A DNA stretch of 64,000 nt from Paenibacillus sinensis (GCF_019904155.1 NZ_JAHCMB010000049.1:106607-170606); one strand, 5' to 3'; positions 43,233 to 51,942 are shown, numbered from the stretch's first letter. The notes: generated by a model not told the origin, from the letters alone. A program made the numbers and translations.

Positions 43233-43919
43233 ATGAAACCAAAAGCAATCGTAAAAATTGGGATAGATCTAGTTATGACAATATTGCTTCTGATACTGAT
43301 GGCATTTATGCTTACCGGACAGAAAGCGCATGAATGGTTCGGAGCTGCAATGATTGTAATGTTCATCACTCACAACATCCTGAATTTCAAATGGTACAAA
43401 AATCTGCTGAAGGGCAGATACACCCCCTTGCGCATCGTCCAGACAGTAGTGAATCTCGCAGTGCTTATGTCCATGATCGGGCTGATGGTCAGCGGTATCA
43501 TGATGTCCGGTTATGTATTCGCTCTTTTATCTATTAATGGTGGAATGTCTTTCGCAAGAGAGTTGCACATGCTTGCCTCCTATTGGGGTTATATCTTTAT
43601 GTCGCTGCATCTTGGGCTGCATTGGAACATGATCATGAGCATGGTGAGAAAAACGGCTAAAGCCGCTCCGGCTTCCAGTAACCGCAAGGTTGTCGCACGG
43701 GGTATAGCCACCGCGATTGCTGCATACGGCGTGTATGGGTTAATTCGGCACGATATTTCATCATATCTTTTTTTGAAGAACACGTTCATTTTTTTTGACT
43801 TTGATCGTTCGCCGATCTTATTCTTTGCGGAATATCTGGCTATGATGGGGCTTTGGATCTATATTGCCTACTATGGAGCAAGAAGTATGATGCGGCGGGG
43901 TGGACATAATGAACATTAA
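43233..43919 (+). CDS. DUF4405 membrane protein, second copy
   Basis: This 228-aa protein has about five membrane segments. Histidines lie in QKAHEWFG, FITHNILNF, ELHMLASYWG and SLHLGLHWNM, as in b-type cytochromes and in the DUF4405 protein at 5148-6038. Haem binding is inferred. It follows the exported flavodoxin by 10 bp and overlaps the second MerR gene, so the three are co-expressed. It may pass electrons from the membrane to the flavodoxin domain. Confidence 0.8.
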   Translation: MKPKAIVKIGIDLVMTILLLILMAFMLTGQKAHEWFGAAMIVMFITHNILNFKWYKNLLKGRYTPLRIVQTVVNLAVLMSMIGLMVSGIMMSGYVFALLSINGGMSFARELHMLASYWGYIFMSLHLGLHWNMIMSMVRKTAKAAPASSNRKVVARGIATAIAAYGVYGLIRHDISSYLFLKNTFIFFDFDRSPILFFAEYLAMMGLWIYIAYYGARSMMRRGGHNEH

Positions 43920-44325
43920 ACAAGTTGCCGACCAGTTCGGCTTAACGGCTGCAACACTGAGATATTACGAAAGCGTAGGCCTAATTCCACCGGTAAGACG
44001 AAATGAAAACGGCGTGCGAGATTTTACCCGGAATGACGTCAAATGGATAGAATTTATTAAATGCATGCGTGATGCCGGATTATCCATAGAGGCATTAAAT
44101 GAATATACCGCTTTATTTATCAAAGGAGATCATACGATCGGTGCCCGCAAAAACATCCTGCTTAACGAAAGAGAGAAACTGATCGGGAAACGGAATGAAT
44201 ATGACCATTTAATCAAGAAACTGGACAGAAAAATCAACGACTATAACGGGAAATTGCTTGAAAACGAAATGAAGCTGCGAAGACAGCCCACGGCAGAAAC
44301 CAGTCATGAAATTAGCTCAAAATAA
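43909..44325 (+). CDS. MerR-family regulator, second paralog
   Basis: This 138-aa MerR regulator is closely related to the one at 39826, with the DNA-recognition part nearly identical (QFGLTAATLRYYE; WIEFIKCMRDAG). The dimerisation helix and tail differ more. In frame, GTG 43900 is possible, but ATG 43909 has GGGGTGG at the right distance and aligns with the paralog start. It is the last gene of the DUF3737-MalY-flavodoxin-DUF4405 operon and overlaps the preceding stop. It probably acts on the same 19-bp spacer promoters as its paralog. Confidence 0.88.
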   Translation: MNIKQVADQFGLTAATLRYYESVGLIPPVRRNENGVRDFTRNDVKWIEFIKCMRDAGLSIEALNEYTALFIKGDHTIGARKNILLNEREKLIGKRNEYDHLIKKLDRKINDYNGKLLENEMKLRRQPTAETSHEISSK

Positions 44326-44424
44326 AACAAGGGAATGAATGTTATAAGCGCTTTAAACGGACGAGCTATGACCTGATTCACAGACAGTTCTCCTAGTTCA
44401 ACACTATAATATGCCAACAACTTC

Positions 44425-44612
44425 ATAGGCGAATATGGTGAAACGCCCAGGCGTTTCTTAAAAGGGAAGAACGGTGCAAATCCGTCACGGTCCCGCCACT
44501 GTAAATGGAGAGCAAGCTTAAGTCACTGTGTTAACGGGAAGGCTTAGGCAGCGGATGTGAACATCCGTGCATTGCGTTTGATCCATGAGTCAGGAGACCT
44601 GCCTTATTCCGC
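44425..44612 (+). promoter_or_regulatory. Cobalamin riboswitch
   Basis: The conserved adenosylcobalamin aptamer core is visible: GGTGCAAATCCGTCACGGTC followed by CCGCCACTGTAA near 44473-44503, and the 3' GAGTCAGGAGACCTGCC near 44587-44603. It lies upstream of cobT and should switch off the whole B12 operon when cobalamin is plentiful. A TATAAT at 44405-44410 may be the -10 of the promoter; no good -35 is seen. Confidence 0.93.
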
Positions 44613-44641
44613 AATGAACGACTGACCTACGAGGATAGGGA

Positions 44642-44715
44642 GGCGTAGAGCGCTCATATCTTCGACGATTACAAGGCACTCCTACGCTTCCTTTTGCGTG
44701 GGTGGTGCTTTTTTT
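44642..44715 (+). terminator. Riboswitch-controlled terminator with possible antiterminator
   Basis: A GCACTCCTACGC arm (44676-44687) pairs with GCGTGGGTGGTGC (44696-44708), followed by seven T. Upstream GCGTAG (44643-44648) is complementary to CTACGC (44682-44687), so the two pairings exclude each other, as expected for an attenuation switch. Confidence 0.75.
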
Positions 44716-44813
44716 GCGTCCAGCCGCATATAATGCCGGTGCCCAAGCAAGTTCTTGCCTATCTTTCTGTAATGTATAGGATCGCCAATAATCGCACAGA
44801 GAGGAACGTGTAA

Positions 44814-45944
44814 GTGTTGGAACAGTTATGGAACATCATCAACCGGATTGAACGCCCGAATGTGGTGTCGATGCACAAAATGCGCAGACGCATTAATAAT
44901 TTGACCAAGCCTCTGGGAAGTCTCGGACGGCTGGAGGAGATTGCCGTTCGTCTGGTCGGGATAACCGGCAGCGAGATGCCTAGTTTAGGCCGCAAAGCGG
45001 TGGTCGTCATGTGCGGTGATCACGGAGTGGTCGAGGAAGGCGTCAGCGCATTTCCCCAGGAGCTGACAAGCCTGATGATCTCCAATTTCATTAACGGAAA
45101 GGCTGCCGTCAATGTACTTGCGCGTCAAGCGGGCGCGGAGGTGCATGTTGTGGATGTCGGGACACTGTTGTCCGACCCGCCGAAAGGCGTCATTCGCCGG
45201 AAGGTAAGGGCGGGCACGGCCAATATGGCCCAAGGACCGGCGATGAGCAAGGAGGAAACGGTTGCGGCGCTTCATGCCGGTATTGATACCGCCCGGGAGC
45301 TTATCGATCAGGGGATCGGGATCATTGCCCTCGGAGAAATGGGAATCGGCAACACCACGCCCAGCAGCGCCATCGTTGCGGTGCTGACCGGCCAGCCGGT
45401 TGAGATGATCACCGGGCTTGGATCGGGAATAACGGCGGAGGCGCTGAACTCCAAGATCAAGGTAATCGAGCAGGCGATCCGGGTCAACCGCCCCGATCCC
45501 GGGGATGCCGTCGACGTGCTATCCAAGGTGGGCGGATTGGAAATTGCCGGGCTTGCCGGAGTGATTCTGGGAGCAGCTGCGAACAAAATTCCTGTCGTAG
45601 TGGACGGGGTTATTACCGGAGCGGCTGCGCTTGCGGCTTGCCGCATCGAACCCCGCTGCCGGGAGTTCCTGTTCGCCTCGCATGTCTCCGTTGAACCGGC
45701 GCACATCATCGTTCTGGACGAGCTAAGACTGAAGCCGCTGCTCGTAATGGACATGCGTCTGGGTGAAGGGACCGGTGCCGCGTTAGCCCTGCCGATCATC
45801 GAATCGGCTATCCGCCTGGTTTCGGAAATGGCTACCTTTGATGATTTGGGCATTCCAAGCCCGGCTCCCGATGAGGATGAATACGCGCTGAATGTGGACA
45901 GCGGAGCTGCCGCAGGTCTCCATGAAGAGTCGGCTTCCCATTAA
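44814..45944 (+). CDS. cobT: Nicotinate-nucleotide-dimethylbenzimidazole phosphoribosyltransferase
   Basis: CobT (376 aa) makes alpha-ribazole phosphate from the lower-ligand base and nicotinate mononucleotide. Family motifs are the N-terminal LTKPLGSLGRLEEIAVRL, MCGDHGVVEEGVSAFPQE, GEMGIGNTTPSSAI and the catalytic glutamate in MRLGEGTGAALALP. The start is GTG 44814 with GAGAGG nine bases upstream. It is the first gene behind the riboswitch. No gene for dimethylbenzimidazole synthesis is visible nearby. Confidence 0.95.
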   Translation: MLEQLWNIINRIERPNVVSMHKMRRRINNLTKPLGSLGRLEEIAVRLVGITGSEMPSLGRKAVVVMCGDHGVVEEGVSAFPQELTSLMISNFINGKAAVNVLARQAGAEVHVVDVGTLLSDPPKGVIRRKVRAGTANMAQGPAMSKEETVAALHAGIDTARELIDQGIGIIALGEMGIGNTTPSSAIVAVLTGQPVEMITGLGSGITAEALNSKIKVIEQAIRVNRPDPGDAVDVLSKVGGLEIAGLAGVILGAAANKIPVVVDGVITGAAALAACRIEPRCREFLFASHVSVEPAHIIVLDELRLKPLLVMDMRLGEGTGAALALPIIESAIRLVSEMATFDDLGIPSPAPDEDEYALNVDSGAAAGLHEESASH

Positions 45945-45986
45945 AAGTGACGGAACAAGAATCGAGGAGCAAAGGAGAAGCGTCAT

Positions 45987-46844
45987 ATGCTTGGAACTAA
46001 GGGAAAGCTGCTGGTAATCGGATTGGGCCCGGGCGCTGCCGCGCATATAACGGAACGCGCCCGCACGGCAATTGAAGAGAGCGAAGTCATTGTCGGATAT
46101 AACACCTATGTGGAATTGATCCGTGATCTTCTGAATGGTCAAGAGCTCATCAGCACCGGCATGACGGAGGAAGTAAGCCGGGCCCGGGAAGCGGTCGATC
46201 AGGCCTATGCGGGAAGAAGTGTGGGCGTAATCTCAAGCGGTGACGCAGGCGTCTACGGTATGGCAGGGCTGATCTACGAGGTGCTGGCCGAGAGAAACTG
46301 GAACGATGGGGATAACGTTGAAGTGGAAGTGATCCCCGGCATATCGTCCATCCATTCGTGCGCGGCCCTGCTGGGAGCGCCAATTATGCATGATGCCTGT
46401 ACGATCAGTCTCAGTGATCATTTGACTCCCTGGGAGACGATTGCGAAGCGGGTTGACGCGGCAGCGGAGGCGGATTTCGTCATCGCCCTGTACAATCCGA
46501 AAAGCGGAAAACGTACCCGTCAGATCGAAGAGGCGCAGCGCATTCTGCTGAAGCACAAGTCGCCGGAGACTCCGGTCGGGCTGGTAAAGAGCGCGTACCG
46601 GGAGCGTCAGCAGGTAGTGCTGACGACGCTTGCGGATATGCTGGAGCATGAAATCGGGATGCTGACCACGGTGATCATCGGCAATTCAACAACCACCGTC
46701 TATAACGGGGTCATGATTACGCCAAGAGGCTACCAGCGAAAATACGAGCTAAACTCGGATGAGCAGTCCTTGCGGCCGCATGAGCGTCTGAAAGCGGAGG
46801 CTGAGCCATGGGCTCTTGGCGCCGAAGGAACAAAGCTCTCATAA
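45987..46844 (+). CDS. cbiH: Cobalt-precorrin-3 C17-methyltransferase CbiH (CobJ family)
   Basis: This 285-aa SAM-dependent methyltransferase methylates C17 and contracts the corrin ring. It shows the tetrapyrrole methylase fold: GLGPGAAAHITERA at the N-terminus, the SAM-site motif ISSGDAGVYGMAG and VEVIPGISSIHSCAALLG. It lacks the long C-terminal extension of the B. megaterium CbiH60 enzyme, so it is the short form. It lies between cobT and cbiX in one operon. Confidence 0.92.
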   Translation: MLGTKGKLLVIGLGPGAAAHITERARTAIEESEVIVGYNTYVELIRDLLNGQELISTGMTEEVSRAREAVDQAYAGRSVGVISSGDAGVYGMAGLIYEVLAERNWNDGDNVEVEVIPGISSIHSCAALLGAPIMHDACTISLSDHLTPWETIAKRVDAAAEADFVIALYNPKSGKRTRQIEEAQRILLKHKSPETPVGLVKSAYRERQQVVLTTLADMLEHEIGMLTTVIIGNSTTTVYNGVMITPRGYQRKYELNSDEQSLRPHERLKAEAEPWALGAEGTKLS

Positions 46845-46902
46845 ATATACGATTAAGCTTATTAAAGCGATGATAAATCGATAATTCACAAGGAGGAACA
46901 AG

Positions 46903-47940
46903 ATGGACGTGATTTTGCTGGTGGGTCATGGAAGCCGGGACCCCGAGGGTAATGAAGAACTGCTGCATTTTGTCGACGAGGTCCGGCGGGCCGCGTCGCA
47001 GTATAACATTGAAACCTGCTTTCTGGAGCTTGTGGAGCCGGATATCGGCGAGAGTATTGCTCGCTGTGTCCGGCTTGGGGCTACCCGGGTGATCGTAATC
47101 CCGATCATGCTGTTCGCAGCGGCGCATGCCAAGTATCATATTCCGTTTGAAATCAATGAGGCCAGCAAACGGTATCCTGATGTGGAGTTCGTGTACGGCC
47201 GTCCGATCGGCGTTCACCAGAAGGTCATGGATATTCTCACCAGCCGGATGGAAGCGGCAGGCTTCCCGGCAAGCAGCGCCGAGTTCCCGATAGAGCTGCC
47301 CCGGCGCGAGCCGGATACTGCCGTGCTTCTGATCGGGCGGGGCAGCAGCGACAGGGACGCCAACGGCGATTTCTACAAAATGTCCCGTCTTCTCTGGGAG
47401 CGGCTTCCGGTGAGATGGGTGGAAAACGGCTTCATCGGCGTGACAGAGCCTACCTTTGAGGAAGGATTGGAGCGCTGTTTGCAGCTAGGGGCCAAGAAGG
47501 TGTTTATGCTGCCTTACTTTCTTTTTACCGGCGTGCTCATGAAGCGAATTGAGGAGATGGCGGGGGGCTTCGCACTCCGGTACCCGAACATTGAGTTCGA
47601 ACTGGCCGGATATTTCGGCAGCCACCCGAAGCTGGTGGAGATGCTGGTTGAACGGATCGAAGAGGCGCTGGGCGGACAAGCGCTCACGAATGACGGGATA
47701 TTTGATTACCGGCAGGCTGTATCCGCCGGGCATGAGCATCATCACGGACATGATCATTCCCATGGACACGATCACTCGCATGGACATGGACACTCTCACG
47801 GACACGATCACTCGCATGGACATGGACATTCACACGGACACGATCATTCGCATGGACATGGACACTCTCACGGACACGACCACTCGCATGTACATGGGCA
47901 TTCACATGGACACGGTCATTCCGATGCTCATGGACATTAG
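46903..47940 (+). CDS. cbiX: Sirohydrochlorin cobaltochelatase CbiX, His-rich tail, possible premature stop
   Basis: This 345-aa long-form CbiX, with two chelatase domains, inserts cobalt into sirohydrochlorin. The first domain has the catalytic LLVGHGSRD and the metal-site AKYHIPFE. The second starts at LLIGRGSSDRDANGDF. From about residue 276 follows a tail with 35 histidines in repeats of type HGHGHSHGHDHS, likely a cobalt store. The TAG stop at 47938-47940 is odd. The same frame stays open and His-rich for 56 more codons to TAG 48109-48111, which abuts the ribosome site of cbiJ. With read-through, or if the TAG was once a Gln codon, the protein would be 402 aa. Confidence 0.92.
   Translation: MDVILLVGHGSRDPEGNEELLHFVDEVRRAASQYNIETCFLELVEPDIGESIARCVRLGATRVIVIPIMLFAAAHAKYHIPFEINEASKRYPDVEFVYGRPIGVHQKVMDILTSRMEAAGFPASSAEFPIELPRREPDTAVLLIGRGSSDRDANGDFYKMSRLLWERLPVRWVENGFIGVTEPTFEEGLERCLQLGAKKVFMLPYFLFTGVLMKRIEEMAGGFALRYPNIEFELAGYFGSHPKLVEMLVERIEEALGGQALTNDGIFDYRQAVSAGHEHHHGHDHSHGHDHSHGHGHSHGHDHSHGHGHSHGHDHSHGHGHSHGHDHSHVHGHSHGHGHSDAHGH
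47779..47922 (+). repeat. 36-bp coding tandem repeat, four copies, in cbiX
   Basis: Units start at 47779, 47815, 47851 and 47887. Each encodes 12 residues of the type HGHGHSHGHDHS. The first three differ at a few third positions, and the fourth is degenerate (HVHGHSHGHGHS). The repeat is in frame, so copy-number changes would keep the reading frame. Confidence 0.9.
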
Positions 47941-48111
47941 CATCATCACGAGCAGCACCATGGGCATGAGTATTCGCATGAAGGGCAGCATTGTGGCGGA
48001 CATACCCCTCATTCGCTCAGCAATCATGACCATGAGGGCGGCGCTCATGCCGATAGCAAAGTTCAAGATAAGCAGCGGCAAGAACCGCCTTGCGGATATC
48101 AGCCCCTTTAG
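47941..48111 (+). other. In-frame continuation of cbiX after the TAG stop
   Basis: Directly after the TAG the same frame reads HHHEQHHGHEYSHEGQHCGG and continues histidine-rich before a hydrophilic end with PPCGYQPL and TAG 48109-48111. It contains two cysteines. The known B. megaterium CbiX carries a His-rich region and an Fe-S centre. The final TAG forms part of the cbiJ ribosome site (TAGGAGG), a normal operon junction, so this is probably the ancestral gene end. Confidence 0.7.
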
Positions 48112-48119
48112 GAGGAACT

Positions 48120-48899
48120 ATGATCTTGGCACTTTGCGGCACCAGCGACGCCAGGGAACTTGCCGTCCTGATCCAAAGTAACAGCTTCCGCCTCTTGGCT
48201 TCAGTCGTAACCGATCAGGCGGCGAACAGCCTCCGTAAAGCGGAAATCCCCGTTCGCACAGGCCAGCTGGACCGGTACGGAATGGTAGAGCTCGTGCGGC
48301 AGGAGCAGATCAGGGCTATTGTGGACGCGAGTCATCCCTTTGCGGAAGAGGCACACCGGAACGCCATGGCGGCAGCCGAAGAGAACGGGATTCCCTATAT
48401 CCGCTATGAACGGACCTCACAGGAATATGGCAGCGATCCGAAGCTGACCATCGTTGCTTCTTATGAAGAAGCAGCAGCTGAAGCGAAGAGACGCAAAGGC
48501 TCCGTTATGCTGACGACCGGCAGCAAGACGCTCCATCTGTTCACCAGGGAACTGCTTGGCGATCCAGGGATTCGGCTTGCCATCCGAACACTGCCAAGGC
48601 GCGACTGTATTGAAAAAGCCGAGGAGCTGGGCATCGAGCAGCGTAACGTTATTGCGCTTCAGGGACCGTTCTCCAGGGAGCTGAATGAGGCGCTGTACCG
48701 GCAGTATGAAACGACCGTGATGATTACGAAAGAGAGCGGTGTTCCCGGATCGGTCGACGAGAAGGTGGATGCCGCGATGCAAATGGGAATTCATGTAATT
48801 ATGATTTCGAGGCCGAACATTGATTTCGGAACTGTGTTCAGGAATTTCGAAGATGTGATCCGGGAACTGAACGATACGATTCATGAAGAGAAGGAATGA
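48120..48899 (+). CDS. cbiJ: Cobalt-precorrin-6A reductase CbiJ
   Basis: This 259-aa NADPH-dependent reductase acts on cobalt-precorrin-6A. The N-terminal nucleotide fold ILALCGTSDARELAVLIQ, the motif VDASHPFAEEAHRNAMAA, SVMLTTGSKTLHLF and the C-terminal VMITKESGVPGSVDEKVDAA are family hallmarks. A longer frame begins at 48090, but ATG 48120 directly follows AGGAGGAACT. It follows cbiX and precedes cbiC, the order known from B. megaterium. Confidence 0.92.
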   Translation: MILALCGTSDARELAVLIQSNSFRLLASVVTDQAANSLRKAEIPVRTGQLDRYGMVELVRQEQIRAIVDASHPFAEEAHRNAMAAAEENGIPYIRYERTSQEYGSDPKLTIVASYEEAAAEAKRRKGSVMLTTGSKTLHLFTRELLGDPGIRLAIRTLPRRDCIEKAEELGIEQRNVIALQGPFSRELNEALYRQYETTVMITKESGVPGSVDEKVDAAMQMGIHVIMISRPNIDFGTVFRNFEDVIRELNDTIHEEKE

Positions 48900-48911
48900 G
48901 GAGGGCGCAGC

Positions 48912-49559
48912 ATGGATTTCAGGACGGAATTTCAGCCCCAGACGATTCAACCTCAGGAAATTGAGAGCGCAAGCTTCAAGATGATTGCTGAGGAGCTCGG
49001 AGAGCATCCCTTCACTCCCGAGCAATTTCCGGTTGTACGCCGGATCATCCATGCGACGGCGGACTTTGAATTAGGAAGAAGCATGGTGTTTCATTCCGAA
49101 GCGATAGAGGCGGGAATCAAAGCGATCCGGGATGGAAGAACCATTGTAGCCGATGTGCAGATGGTGCAAGTGGGCATCAGCAAGCCACGAATCGAGAAGT
49201 ACGGGGGGCGCGTCAGCGTTTATATTTCAGATTCGGATGTCGCTGCGGAGGCAGCGCGCTTCAACACAACCCGCGCGATTATGGCCATCCGGAAGGCGGC
49301 ACGAGAAGCGGAGAACGGCATCTATGCCATCGGCAACGCGCCGACAGCCCTGCTTGAGCTGATCCGGCTCATCAAAACCGGAGAAGCGAAGCCCGGTCTC
49401 ATTGTCGGCATGCCGGTTGGCTTCGTGTCCGCAGCGGAATCGAAGGACGAGCTCCGCAGACTCGATATTCCGTTTATTACGAATCTCGGCCGCAAGGGCG
49501 GCAGCACGGCAGTCGCCGCCGCTGTTAACGCGCTCTCCATTATGGCAGAGCAGGCATGA
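48912..49559 (+). CDS. cbiC: Cobalt-precorrin-8 methylmutase CbiC
   Basis: CbiC (215 aa) moves the methyl group from C11 to C12 to give cobyrinate. The catalytic histidine lies in RRIIHATADFELGRSMVF. IYAIGNAPTALLELIRLI and PVGFVSAAESKDEL complete the family pattern. GAGGAGGG precedes the ATG. Confidence 0.95.
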   Translation: MDFRTEFQPQTIQPQEIESASFKMIAEELGEHPFTPEQFPVVRRIIHATADFELGRSMVFHSEAIEAGIKAIRDGRTIVADVQMVQVGISKPRIEKYGGRVSVYISDSDVAAEAARFNTTRAIMAIRKAAREAENGIYAIGNAPTALLELIRLIKTGEAKPGLIVGMPVGFVSAAESKDELRRLDIPFITNLGRKGGSTAVAAAVNALSIMAEQA

Positions 49560-49577
49560 ATTCAGGAAAGGGATTTC

Positions 49578-50702
49578 ATGAGTGAGCATAGAGAACAGCC
49601 GGATAATCAGAAGGGTCCATCAATGCGTCATGGCTTCACAACCGGTTCCTGTGCGGCGGCAGTCGCCAAAGCAGCGGTCCTGTCGCTGATTACAGGCTCT
49701 CCCGCAAGGCAATCGACGGTCTGGATTCCCGCCGGCTTCTTCCATACGTTCGACATTGCCGAGAGCGAGTGCGCCCGGGATATCGCCAGCTGCGCCGTGA
49801 TCAAGGATGCGGGTGATGATCCCGACGCCACGCACGGGGCGAAGATCGCTGCAACGGCGCAGTGGCTGGAAGGAACGGGGCTGGAGCTTGACGGCGGTCC
49901 TGGGGTTGGGCGCGTGACGAAGCCGGGACTTCCCGTTCCGGTAGGAGAAGCAGCGATCAATCCGGTTCCCCGGCGGATGATCCGAAGGGAAGTGCAGGAG
50001 ATTCTGGACGAATACGGCGCTCTCCGAAGAGTCAAGGTCGTCATCTCGGTTGCCGGCGGTGAAGAGATCGCCGGGAAGACACTCAACAGCCGGCTGGGCA
50101 TTGTCGGAGGAATCTCGATTCTGGGCACGAGAGGAACGGTGGTTCCCTTCTCAACCGCTGCCTATAAGGCTAGCATCGTTCAAGCCCTCCGGGTAGCCCG
50201 CGCCGCTGGTCAGAATCATGTAGTGCTGACTACGGGAGGCAGCAGCGAGAAGTATGCGATGGGCCTATATCCGCAGCTGCCGGAAGAGTCTTTAATACAG
50301 ATGGGGAATTTCGTCGGCTTCACGCTTGGAGCGGCCAAGCGTCTAGGACTGACCCGTGTCAGCCTCGTCGGTATGATCGGCAAGTTCTCGAAGCTGGCTC
50401 AGGGCGCTATGCTGATCCACTCCCGCAAAGTTGACGTCGACTTCGGGTTTCTCGCCGGAGTCGCCGAGAAGGCGGGGGCAGCTGCAGAGCTGGTTGATGC
50501 GATCAAGGGATGCAACACCGCCGCTCAGGCGGCCGAGCTTGCAGCGGAAGCCGGGCTTGCCGTTTTTTTTGACATACTGTGCGAGTACGCCTGTCAGCAT
50601 TGCCTTCGGCATGTCGGCGGTGGACTGACGGTGGAGGTCGTCCTTCTTACTCTGAAGGGCGATGTATTGGGGAGGAAGGAATATGATGGGGAAGCGCATT
50701 AA
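49578..50702 (+). CDS. cbiD: Cobalt-precorrin-5B C1-methyltransferase CbiD
   Basis: CbiD (374 aa) methylates C1 in the oxygen-independent pathway. The hallmark RHGFTTGSCAAAVAKAAVL lies near residue 17, followed by KDAGDDPDATHGAKI and LGTRGTVVPFST. Its presence, with CbiG and CbiX, identifies the early-cobalt-insertion route. Its end overlaps the cbiET start by 20 bp. Confidence 0.95.
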   Translation: MSEHREQPDNQKGPSMRHGFTTGSCAAAVAKAAVLSLITGSPARQSTVWIPAGFFHTFDIAESECARDIASCAVIKDAGDDPDATHGAKIAATAQWLEGTGLELDGGPGVGRVTKPGLPVPVGEAAINPVPRRMIRREVQEILDEYGALRRVKVVISVAGGEEIAGKTLNSRLGIVGGISILGTRGTVVPFSTAAYKASIVQALRVARAAGQNHVVLTTGGSSEKYAMGLYPQLPEESLIQMGNFVGFTLGAAKRLGLTRVSLVGMIGKFSKLAQGAMLIHSRKVDVDFGFLAGVAEKAGAAAELVDAIKGCNTAAQAAELAAEAGLAVFFDILCEYACQHCLRHVGGGLTVEVVLLTLKGDVLGRKEYDGEAH

Positions 50703-51942
50703 GATTATCGGCATCGGTGATGAAGGTCCGTCGGGGCTTCCGGCATCATTACTGGAAACGATCAACAAGGCGGAGATTCTGGCCGGGGGCGCGCGACATC
50801 TGTCCATGTTCGAGGGGCATCCGGGAGAGAAGCTGGAACTAGGTGAAGGAATAAGCGTCATGGTCGAACGACTTGACCGTTTGCGGCTGAAGAAAGAGGT
50901 TGTGGTGCTGGCCTCGGGCGATCCGCTGTTCTGCGGCATTGCCGGTTATATGACGAAAAGGCTGGGTCCAGACTCGGTAGACGTATACCCCTATGTAAGT
51001 TCCCTTCAGCTCGCTTTCGCCAAAATGGGGGAGAGCTGGCAGGACGCCCTGCTGGATAGCGTTCACGGCCGTCCATTGAAAGGTCTTGCCCAGCGGATCG
51101 GGGGACGGGAGAAAATTGCCCTGTTGACGGACCCGGTGAACAATCCCGCCGCCATTGCCCGTTACTTGCTTGACTTCGGGATGACCGAATATGAAGCTTT
51201 CGTCGCTGAAAATCTGGGCGGAGACCGGGAAATTTGCGGCTTTTGGAAATTGGAAGAGCTGGCTGAGGCTGATTGCTCGCCTTTGTCTGTAGTCATACTG
51301 CGCCGCCGGGTGGAGGCGGAAGTTTCCCGGTTTGGATTTGGAATCGAGGATGAAGAGTTCCATCAACGGCGGCCCGACCAAGGACTCCTTACGAAGAGAG
51401 AGATCCGGGTTGTCAGCTTGTCCGAGCTGAAGCTCAGGGAGAACAGCATCGTCTGGGATATCGGAGCGGGCTCGGGCTCGGTCGCGGTCGAATGCGCGTT
51501 AACCGCGCGGAACGGCCAGGTGTTCGCCATTGAGAAGAATAGGGAAGAACTGGCCAATATGGAGAGGAATCGTATTAAATTTCGCGCCGACTTCACCGCG
51601 ATCCACTCGAAAGCTCCGGAGGGACTTGAGGCGCTGCCCGATCCCGACGCGGTATTCATTGGCGGCAGCGGAGGAGAACTGCGGGAGCTGCTTCGAATCT
51701 GCTGTTCCCGTCTGCAAGCAGAGGGGCGGATTGTGGTGAACGCGGCCACGATAGAGACGCTGTATGAGACCCGTCAGGCGCTGGCCGAGCAAGGGTTCGA
51801 CTCCCGGGCTACGCTTATGCAGGTATCGCGGAGCGCACCGATAATGGACAAAACCCGGTTTGTCGGACTGAACCCGATTTATATCATTACCGGATTCAGG
51901 CAGCCGGGCAAGGTAATAAGAGGAGGAACAGAGCAATCATGA
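50683..51942 (+). CDS. cbiET: Bifunctional cobalt-precorrin-7 methyltransferase/decarboxylase CbiET
   Basis: This 419-aa protein fuses CbiE (C5-methyltransferase, about residues 1-205) to CbiT (C15-methyltransferase and C12 acetate decarboxylase, about 225-419). The CbiE part starts IKIIGIGDEGPSGL and has VVVLASGDPLFCGI. The CbiT part has the SAM motif IVWDIGAGSGSVAVECAL and PDAVFIGGSGGELRELL. The fusion is usual in Bacillales. ATG 50683 stands seven bases after GGGGAGG; 50686 is also possible. Confidence 0.93.
   Translation: MMGKRIKIIGIGDEGPSGLPASLLETINKAEILAGGARHLSMFEGHPGEKLELGEGISVMVERLDRLRLKKEVVVLASGDPLFCGIAGYMTKRLGPDSVDVYPYVSSLQLAFAKMGESWQDALLDSVHGRPLKGLAQRIGGREKIALLTDPVNNPAAIARYLLDFGMTEYEAFVAENLGGDREICGFWKLEELAEADCSPLSVVILRRRVEAEVSRFGFGIEDEEFHQRRPDQGLLTKREIRVVSLSELKLRENSIVWDIGAGSGSVAVECALTARNGQVFAIEKNREELANMERNRIKFRADFTAIHSKAPEGLEALPDPDAVFIGGSGGELRELLRICCSRLQAEGRIVVNAATIETLYETRQALAEQGFDSRATLMQVSRSAPIMDKTRFVGLNPIYIITGFRQPGKVIRGGTEQS

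Noticed and set aside
47740-47940. CRISPR-like regular repeats
   Set aside because: The 36-bp units are contiguous without spacers and encode the His-rich tail of CbiX in frame.
47549-48181. 210-aa Met/Thr-rich frame over the end of cbiX and start of cbiJ
   Set aside because: A frame-shifted reading of the His repeats; it overlaps two well-supported genes.
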